From positions 1-9,767 of the forward strand of contig LJNI01000083.1 in NCBI GenBank assembly GCA_001303225.1: DNA of 9,767 nucleotides, in the 5' to 3' direction. Position numbers and translations under genes: made by a program. Below, one piece after another: positions 5,612-9,767 of this stretch. Each line of letters starts with the position of its first letter. Within the stretch, counting starts at the first letter, position 1. The notes beneath the pieces were generated by a model. It ran no database searches. It was not told where the DNA came from and worked only from the letters and a program-made list of their open reading frames with translations. Source of the DNA: a candidate division TA06 bacterium DG_78 (GTDB taxonomy: Bacteria > Hydrothermota > Tepidihabitantia > SM23-42).

Positions 5612-6632
5612 ATATAAAACGCTTCACCTCTTCAAAGATATCCTTTAATGGTGGGATGTTTTTGAACCACGCTTTTCCTGTAATTTCATTGGTACAAGCG
5701 CAGTAGATGTGCGATACCAAGAGTCTAAATTGTGGCGGTAATGGATCAGGAGCGAGACGGCATATCTCTTTCCAGTGCTGTCTATCTTTTTTCTTTGCCT
5801 CTTCAACTGCCTGGAACCAATCAGTTGTACGGTAGTAGACGCGTGCTATCTCCTTGCTGACTGGTATAGCGCCATAGGTGAAGCGGCATTCGTCTAATGT
5901 GCCGACGACATCGACTACCATAAACCGACGCTTTTCATCAAAAGCGATTTCTATCTTCCCATCATCATTGAGAAGACCGATTTTCGAGAATTCATCAGTG
6001 ATGAGATCATTGACTTTATGTACAAGATTCTTCAGGTTCGCGAGCTCATCTTCGCTCATACCTGTAATTTCTCGTGCCTCAGACCAGGTCAAGTACCGAT
6101 CAGTTATTTCAAGCTTTGTGGAAACGTCGAGGATAGGTGTCTCAAGTTTCTGATGTGGTACAGGTTCCTTATCTAGACCCAAATCATGTGGTGTGATTTG
6201 GCCTTCTTTAAGTCGTTTAAAAACACTGCTCCCTGGAGGTAATGAATTTCGATAAATGATTTCCAGTGGGATCAAAAAGTTACTTTTTTCTCTCTTGTAT
6301 ACTGAGTAGTCGTATTGGTTATCAACGCATGTTGGTTTTACGACTCGCACTAACTTGACTTCCATGACATTAGTAGGTCGTCTAATCTCAGAGAGTTTTT
6401 TGACTTGGTCATCCTCGACCAATCCTACATAGTGAGAATGGATACCCATTGTAGCGAGCTTTTCGAAAAAATGCGCACCGAGGAGTGCAATCGATGCGCC
6501 TTTATGTGGGATGTGGTCAGGCATCTCTCCCCAATCAAAAACTGAATAACGGTCTGAAAAGACGAATCGTGCCATGCCATGGCTATCAGTTGTTGCAGTT
6601 TTTTTGATTGTAAGGTCCTTTACACTTCCCAC
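5610..6632 (-). CDS. purC: Phosphoribosylaminoimidazole-succinocarboxamide synthase (SAICAR synthetase)
   Basis: The 340-residue cytoplasmic enzyme that joins CAIR and aspartate with ATP to make SAICAR in purine synthesis (EC 6.3.2.6). Seen: GSVKDL (2-7, the ATP-lid start), FSDRYSVFDWGEMPDHIPHKG (split FSDRYSVFDWGEMP 25-38, DHIPHKG 39-45), EVKLVRVVKP (91-100), LIPLEIIYRNSLPPGSS (120-136), and the aspartate/phosphate region DVSTKLEITDRYLTWSEA (169-186). It is about 100 residues longer than the common bacterial form and resembles the long archaeal-type enzymes that begin MGSVKDL. Start choice: AAAAGGAG abuts an ATG at 6638 with no spacing, while the GTG at 6632 is six bases away and gives the family N-terminus. 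No other pur gene is adjacent. It has its own sigma70 promoter and a structured leader of roughly 120 nt. Confidence 0.95.
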   Translation of the reverse strand: MGSVKDLTIKKTATTDSHGMARFVFSDRYSVFDWGEMPDHIPHKGASIALLGAHFFEKLATMGIHSHYVGLVEDDQVKKLSEIRRPTNVMEVKLVRVVKPTCVDNQYDYSVYKREKSNFLIPLEIIYRNSLPPGSSVFKRLKEGQITPHDLGLDKEPVPHQKLETPILDVSTKLEITDRYLTWSEAREITGMSEDELANLKNLVHKVNDLITDEFSKIGLLNDDGKIEIAFDEKRRFMVVDVVGTLDECRFTYGAIPVSKEIARVYYRTTDWFQAVEEAKKKDRQHWKEICRLAPDPLPPQFRLLVSHIYCACTNEITGKAWFKNIPPLKDIFEEVKRFI

Positions 6633-6644
6633 GAACATCTCCTT

Positions 6645-6704
6645 TTAGAATTTCAAAGAGATTTCCGGAAAAAACCAGAAATCTTCGATTACGGTGATGT
6701 ACAT
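6645..6704 (-). CDS. Possible 19-codon leader peptide in the purC leader
   Basis: ATG at 6704-6702 opens a 19-codon frame (MYITVIEDFWFFPEISLKF) ending in TAA at 6647-6645, directly against the purC AAGGAG. Its last third crosses a 10-bp stem: AGATTTCCGG (6659-6668) with CCAGAAATCT (6675-6684), one U-G pair in the RNA, six-base loop. The cluster F-W-F-F lies in the stem region, as in attenuator peptides. There is no ribosome site in front of the ATG, so it may well be untranslated. Confidence 0.2.
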   Translation of the reverse strand: MYITVIEDFWFFPEISLKF

Positions 6705-6747
6705 AAGATTACAACGATAATAATCGGTGAAATATCACAGTAATCTT
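6705..6747 (-). promoter_or_regulatory. Candidate structured RNA (three-way junction) at the 5' end of purC mRNA
   Basis: Plus-strand AAGATTAC (6705-6712) pairs perfectly with GTAATCTT (6740-6747). The enclosed 27 bases hold two perfect four-pair hairpins, CGAT-AATA-ATCG (6715-6726) and GTGA-AATA-TCAC (6727-6738), leaving only three unpaired junction bases. In the minus-strand RNA both loops read UAUU. It begins about seven nucleotides after the predicted purC transcription start. It does not match the purine or ZTP riboswitch consensus that I know. The stems are AU-rich, and either inner hairpin could instead be a protein-binding palindrome. Confidence 0.4.
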
Positions 6748-6760
6748 TCTGTTGAAATAT

Positions 6761-6788
6761 ACTATAGCAAAAATCTCTCTCCTGTCAA
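6761..6788 (-). promoter_or_regulatory. Sigma70 promoter of purC
   Basis: On the minus strand TTGACA (6788-6783), 16-bp spacer, TATAGT (6766-6761). Predicted transcription start is near 6754, so the leader to GTG 6632 is about 120 nt. It is divergent from the oxidoreductase promoter about 100 bp away; the stretch between them (6789-6886) holds no gene, only two copies-worth of the short word TGTATACAC nearby (6807-6815, 6906-6914). Confidence 0.8.
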
Positions 6789-6886
6789 TACAACTACGTG
6801 GTCGAATGTATACACCTCATTCTATTACATACTAGAGCGAGGAATCTATGGCTGATGTATCGTAAATTTTTGTCTTGTGCATCTGC

Positions 6887-6915
6887 TTGACATATGATAT
6901 TTATTTGTATACACT
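6887..6915 (+). promoter_or_regulatory. Sigma70 promoter of the oxidoreductase operon
   Basis: TTGACA (6887-6892) with TATACA (6908-6913, 15-bp spacer) or TACACT (6910-6915, 17-bp spacer). Transcription would begin around 6920, only a few bases before the first Shine-Dalgarno copy at 6924, so the mRNA would start almost at that ribosome site. Confidence 0.7.
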
Positions 6916-6923
6916 GTAGATGT

Positions 6924-6951
6924 AAAGGAGTAAATAAATGAGCAGCATTGC
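6924..6951 (+). repeat. Direct repeat copy 1: ribosome site, start codon and first codons
   Basis: A 28-bp sequence beginning AAAGGAGTAAATAAATGAGC is identical to bases 7001-7028, 77 bp downstream. Identity ends sharply at both sides (T/A before, T/C after). It contains a full initiation signal: AAAGGAG, seven-base spacer, ATG at 6938. Confidence 0.97.
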
Positions 6952-7018
6952 TTCCTTAGAAAAAAATATACAATACCGGAGTAATGTGCGGTCATTACAA
7001 AAAGGAGTAAATAAATGA
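6938..7018 (+). CDS. 26-codon upstream ORF coupled to the oxidoreductase gene
   Basis: It starts at the ATG of repeat copy 1 with an ideal AAAGGAG site and encodes MSSIASLEKNIQYRSNVRSL plus six more residues, ending in TGA at 7016-7018. That TGA overlaps the oxidoreductase ATG (7015-7017) as ATGA, the classical arrangement for translational coupling. Its first five residues equal those of the oxidoreductase because of the duplicated DNA; the rest resembles nothing I know. Likely a by-product of an insertion or duplication that now acts as a leader ORF; an assembly artefact must be excluded. Confidence 0.5.
   Translation: MSSIASLEKNIQYRSNVRSLQKGVNK
6981..6998 (+). other. Small hairpin ahead of the second ribosome site
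   Basis: GTAATG (6981-6986), loop TGCGGT, CATTAC (6993-6998): a perfect six-pair stem two bases before the second AAAGGAG. It lies inside the upstream ORF, so ribosomes translating that ORF would melt it. Weak (two GC pairs), and no U-run follows. Confidence 0.3.
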
Positions 7019-7028
7019 GCAGCATTGC
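7001..7028 (+). repeat. Direct repeat copy 2: ribosome site and start of the oxidoreductase gene
   Basis: Exact second copy of 6924-6951. It supplies the AAAGGAG and ATG (7015) actually used by the oxidoreductase. Deleting one repeat unit plus the 49-bp interior would place the gene directly on the first ribosome site next to the promoter. Confidence 0.97.
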
Positions 7029-8487
7029 CATCATTGGTTCAGGCATGGGTGGACTTGTTGCGGGTAACCTGCTCGCCAAAAAGGGGCATAAAGTAACGAT
7101 ATTCGAATCGCACAGCACACCAGGCGGGTACACTACTGGTTTCTGGCGCAAGGGATTTTATTTCGAGAGCGGTACGTTCTCTTTCGAGAGTTCACAGCAC
7201 GTATTTAGTGTCATGAAAGATATCGGCGTTTTCGACAAAATCGAGTTCACGAGACAATATGGACGATGGATTGCTCCACAGTTCGACTGTGTGGTTCATT
7301 CATGGAATGAACTCAAGACAGCAATTTTAGACGCATATCCTTCAGAAAAAATGTATTTCACACGGTACTTTGCTGAGGTTGATACAATGTGCAATGTCAT
7401 GCGTTCACTTACACCACCAAAGAACGTATTCTCAGCCATTGCGTATCCGTTTAAATTGATGAGGGGTATGACTATTTTAAAAAAATACGATAAAATGACT
7501 GCATCTGAATTTACTGCCCAATACTTGGAGAAAGATTCCATCGGATACCAGGTTCTCAAGGACATGGGATATCCTGATATGAGTGCATTAATTATTGCCG
7601 GGGCAGTATTATCATTTTTAGAGGATTACTGGACAGTAAAGACAGGCATGCAGTCGTGGGCAGATGTCCTCGCTGATAATTTTAAAAAGCTGGGCGGCGA
7701 GCTCATGCTTAACTCGTATGTTGATAAAATAATCACTAAAAACGGCGTAGCAGTTGGTGTTTCGTGTGGTGGCAAGACGTATGATGCTGACTACGTCTTA
7801 TCTGCGTCTGATTATAAAAAGACCTTTCTCAAGCTTTTAGACGATACATCTATGCTTCCCAAGGCGTTCATTGAGAAACTCGAGAACGCTGCAGTGTCTG
7901 AGAGTTTTTTCACGGTATACCTCGGCCTCAATCTTCCATACGAAAAGATGAAAGAGTATTTAAAGGTCCCTCATGTTTCCTACCATACAGGACAATCAGT
8001 AGATTTTAATAATACTAGAGAGGAAAATTTCTTCGAGAAGACATCGTGCATGTTCTATTCACCTTCACTCCACAATCCAGAACTCGCTCCAAAGGGTAAG
8101 TCTTCGCTCATGATAACAGCCATGTCACCACACAAATGGATGAATAACTGGGGTGTAGGTAATAAACAAATGTATAAAAAACTAAAAGAGAATGTGAAAA
8201 ATGCGCTCATTGAAAAAGCTTCAGCTATCATACCGAATGTAAAAAAGCATATTGTCTATGATGATGCCGCCACTCCCCTAACCTATGAGCGGTATACTCA
8301 CAATACTGATGGCGCCTCATCAGCCTGGAGTTGGAATCCTCATAAGCGATTCTATAAGAATATAATTAGCACAAGAGTAAATACGCTGGTCAAAAATCTC
8401 TATATTAGTTCATGCTGGTCAAATCAAATAGGCGGTGTACCGGGCGCAATAAGTGCTGCATACAAGTGTGCGAAAAAGATACAATAA
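7015..8487 (+). CDS. FAD-dependent oxidoreductase, phytoene desaturase/CrtI-CrtISO-like (COG1233)
   Basis: A 490-residue flavoprotein of the amine-oxidase/phytoene-dehydrogenase group. The N-terminal Rossmann motif is IAIIGSGMGGLVAGNLLAKKG (split IAIIGSGMGG 4-13, LVAGNLLAKKG 14-24) with the ribose-binding acid at E31, followed by the family's PGGY (36-39). The C-terminus has the second FAD motif, NLYISSCWSNQIGGVPGAIS (461-480). Relatives desaturate or isomerise carotenoids and other isoprenoids, saturate retinol, or oxidise diapocarotenes. The middle (about 130-400) is divergent, no phytoene synthase is nearby, and the product should not be called CrtI without support. Start at 7015 is set by repeat copy 2 and by the FAD motif close behind it. 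The next gene follows 47 bp downstream without a terminator, so the two are probably one operon. Confidence 0.88.
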   Translation: MSSIAIIGSGMGGLVAGNLLAKKGHKVTIFESHSTPGGYTTGFWRKGFYFESGTFSFESSQHVFSVMKDIGVFDKIEFTRQYGRWIAPQFDCVVHSWNELKTAILDAYPSEKMYFTRYFAEVDTMCNVMRSLTPPKNVFSAIAYPFKLMRGMTILKKYDKMTASEFTAQYLEKDSIGYQVLKDMGYPDMSALIIAGAVLSFLEDYWTVKTGMQSWADVLADNFKKLGGELMLNSYVDKIITKNGVAVGVSCGGKTYDADYVLSASDYKKTFLKLLDDTSMLPKAFIEKLENAAVSESFFTVYLGLNLPYEKMKEYLKVPHVSYHTGQSVDFNNTREENFFEKTSCMFYSPSLHNPELAPKGKSSLMITAMSPHKWMNNWGVGNKQMYKKLKENVKNALIEKASAIIPNVKKHIVYDDAATPLTYERYTHNTDGASSAWSWNPHKRFYKNIISTRVNTLVKNLYISSCWSNQIGGVPGAISAAYKCAKKIQ

Positions 8488-8534
8488 AAAAATACAGTAT
8501 CTTTTGTACAGCATATACAATTGGTGAATAATCT

Positions 8535-9491
8535 ATGAATCAAGATATTTTCAATTGGTTACTCGAAGGTGAACCGTGGGTACGATATCGAACTCTAAAA
8601 GATATTTTATCCAAAGAGAAAAGCAACGCAGAAGTTACTGCAGCTAAAAGGACAATTAATAACCATGCATCGATTAAACAATTATTTGATAAGCAAAATA
8701 GAGATGGATATTGGGGAACATCAAAAGATATTTATACGTGGTGGCCTAAAAAAGACACGACATTTTGGGTGTTAGGTGTGCTTGCTGATTTTGGTTTTAC
8801 AAAAGTAGACAAAAAAATATCACGCGCTGCTGAATATGTATTGAGCACACAGCTTCCATGCGGCGGTTTTGGGTGTGCGCCTCCGCCTGCACCTTATGAT
8901 TGTTTCACCGGTATCTTAACAGAATCATTGGCAAAATTAGGCTATACTGAAGATATGAGACTAAAAGAGGCATACGAGTGGCTCATACAACGGCAGCGGC
9001 GTGATGGCGGTTTCTGGTGTAAAAATACTGGGTTACCAGGTAGACCACGAGAACGCGAATCGAGTTGTGCATTTGCAACGCTATGTGTTTTAGGTGCATT
9101 AGCACAAGAATCTGAACTGAAGAATAGCAAAATTGCAAAGAGAAGCGTAGAGTTTCTCCTTACGTGCTGGGAAAACAGAGGAAAAATAAAATACGCTGGT
9201 CATGATTCCCAAATTGGTAAGGGTTGGGAAAAACTAAAATATCCTTTTACTGATTACCGAATTCTAAAGTATTTAGATACACTTTCAGAATTCGAGTTTG
9301 TAAAAAATGACCGAAGAATACACGCGATGCTAGAGGGACTCATTGCAAAACAAAATATAAATGGCCGTTTCTATGCAGAATCCATCCATACTGTTTGGTC
9401 GAACTTTGATTTTGGTCAAAAGGAGATGCCTTCGCGATGGATTACGTTCATGGTGAAAAGAATTGAAAAGCGGTTTCGTAAAAACAAATAA
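8535..9491 (+). CDS. Alpha/alpha-toroid protein, squalene-cyclase/prenyltransferase-like repeats, function unknown
   Basis: A 318-residue, probably soluble protein. It opens with FNWLLEGEPWVRYRTLKDIL (6-25), a motif typical of a poorly characterised group of toroid proteins. Repeats resembling the QW/prenyltransferase type recur: QNRDGYWG (54-61), QLPCGGFG (106-113), QRRDGGFW (154-161), QNINGRFY (273-280), each after a helix pair. It is half the length of a true squalene-hopene cyclase and I see no DXDD motif, so a cyclase reaction is not supported; a lipid- or isoprenoid-binding role or a small-molecule enzyme is possible. Seven Cys cluster between 109 and 211. GGTGA lies eight bases before the ATG. 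It follows the FAD oxidoreductase closely, which hints at a shared isoprenoid-like substrate; that is inference from context. Confidence 0.75.
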   Translation: MNQDIFNWLLEGEPWVRYRTLKDILSKEKSNAEVTAAKRTINNHASIKQLFDKQNRDGYWGTSKDIYTWWPKKDTTFWVLGVLADFGFTKVDKKISRAAEYVLSTQLPCGGFGCAPPPAPYDCFTGILTESLAKLGYTEDMRLKEAYEWLIQRQRRDGGFWCKNTGLPGRPRERESSCAFATLCVLGALAQESELKNSKIAKRSVEFLLTCWENRGKIKYAGHDSQIGKGWEKLKYPFTDYRILKYLDTLSEFEFVKNDRRIHAMLEGLIAKQNINGRFYAESIHTVWSNFDFGQKEMPSRWITFMVKRIEKRFRKNK

Positions 9492-9684
9492 CAGAAGGTT
9501 GGATTGAAATATAAAAAAATATAAAAAATAATTAGATTTATTAATAGGAATTATATTCGCACTCGCCTTGATTTTAGGTACGATTATGCTCATTGCTGAA
9601 GTATTTGGCTTGTCTATCTAATACATCCTATCGTTAATAATAATAGGTACATTGCTGATTCTTTCGTCTCACGTATACATTATA

Positions 9685-9738
9685 GAGGCCTTCGGTTTGG
9701 ATACGATGGTGGTGATTCGACATGAAGCCGAAGGCCTC
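9685..9738. repeat. Inverted repeat, 11-bp perfect arms
   Basis: GAGGCCTTCGG (9685-9695) and CCGAAGGCCTC (9728-9738) are perfect reverse complements; three more pairs (one G-U) extend the stem inward to 14. The loop is about 26 nt. It is far more GC-rich than its surroundings and lies inside the degenerate NfeD-like frame. Confidence 0.7.
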
Positions 9739-9742
9739 ATTG

Positions 9743-9765
9743 GGTCTCAGGCATAAGGAGAGACC
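9743..9765. repeat. Short inverted repeat at the window end
   Basis: GGTCTC (9743-9748) and GAGACC (9760-9765), loop of 11 nt. It directly follows the larger inverted repeat; the pair could form two stacked hairpins in RNA. Six pairs alone are weak evidence. Confidence 0.35.
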
Positions 9766-9767
9766 AA

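Larger units (their letters stand above)
9504..9767 (+). pseudogene. Degenerate NfeD-like membrane protein gene (runs off the right edge)
   Basis: One frame (codons from 9532) reads two hydrophobic segments, LDLLIGIIFALALILGTIML (9532-9591) and YILSLIIIGTLLIL (9622-9663), then VVIRHEAEGLIGSQA (9709-9753) and GET at the edge. The stretch EGLIGxxxxxxT matches the start of the NfeD C-terminal OB domain, and two short TM segments before it fit the short NfeD form. The frame is broken by TAA at 9529, 9619 and 9754, has no usable start, and a possible start (TTG 9504 with AGAAGG upstream) is out of frame across an A-run. TAA is a normal stop elsewhere in this window, so recoding is unlikely. NfeD proteins pair with membrane proteases or stomatins; no partner is visible. 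Confidence 0.45.

Noticed and set aside
6645..6754. Known riboswitch (purine, ZTP) in the purC leader
   Set aside because: The conserved junction and loop bases of those classes, as I remember them, are not present; only an unclassified structure is claimed.
6807..6914. Word TGTATACAC at 6807-6815 and 6906-6914 as an operator pair
   Set aside because: Nine bases, about 100 bp apart; the second copy overlaps the -10 region, so chance or promoter composition explains it.
6846..7151. Minus-strand frame across the oxidoreductase start region
   Set aside because: It crosses the promoter, both repeat copies and the FAD motif of the real gene, without a ribosome site.
9529..9756. TAA decoded as an amino acid
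   Set aside because: Six other genes in the window end at TAA at sensible positions, so gene decay or error is simpler.

Overview
The window looks like a chromosomal segment from a bacterium of the FCB/WOR-3 (Stahlbacteria-like) neighbourhood. This is an inference from three features: a secreted protein with a C-terminal Por/type IX-secretion sorting-like domain, a DUF5320/NifX-like/Mrp cluster of the kind common in anaerobic lineages, and a long PurC of archaeal flavour. Promoters are classical sigma70 type (TTGACA, mostly 16-bp spacer, TATAAT-like), ribosome binding sites are strong AGGAGG types, and coding density is high. No tRNA, rRNA, CRISPR array or insertion sequence was seen.

Left block (1-2486, all minus strand): a Fur/PerR-family regulator, then DUF5320, two NifX/NifB-type cofactor-binding proteins and an Mrp/NBP35 Fe-S carrier ATPase that runs off the left edge. 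The regulator promoter is a consensus sigma70 promoter whose -10 box lies inside a long palindrome. A related sequence sits in front of the DUF5320 gene. Together they suggest an iron- or peroxide-controlled Fe-S or metal-cofactor module.

Middle block (2576-5612, plus strand): a divergently transcribed EamA-type exporter, a membrane-anchored OmpA/MotB-like peptidoglycan-binding protein, and a secreted protein with a sorting-type C-terminus. Each has its own promoter. The block ends in a strong hairpin terminator shared with the convergent purC gene.

Right block: purC (minus strand) has a roughly 120-nt structured leader and is divergent from a plus-strand pair, a phytoene-desaturase-like FAD oxidoreductase and an alpha/alpha-toroid (squalene-cyclase/prenyltransferase-like) protein. 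The oxidoreductase start region is duplicated: an exact 28-bp repeat of Shine-Dalgarno, start codon and first codons occurs twice, 77 bp apart. The first copy opens a 26-codon ORF that ends on the real start codon (ATGA). The window closes with what reads as a decayed NfeD-like membrane protein gene, interrupted by three in-frame TAA codons, and two inverted repeats.

The most unusual items are the duplicated initiation region, the compact three-way-junction candidate in the purC leader, the shared operator-like motif in the Fe-S block, and the undescribed oxidoreductase/toroid gene pair.
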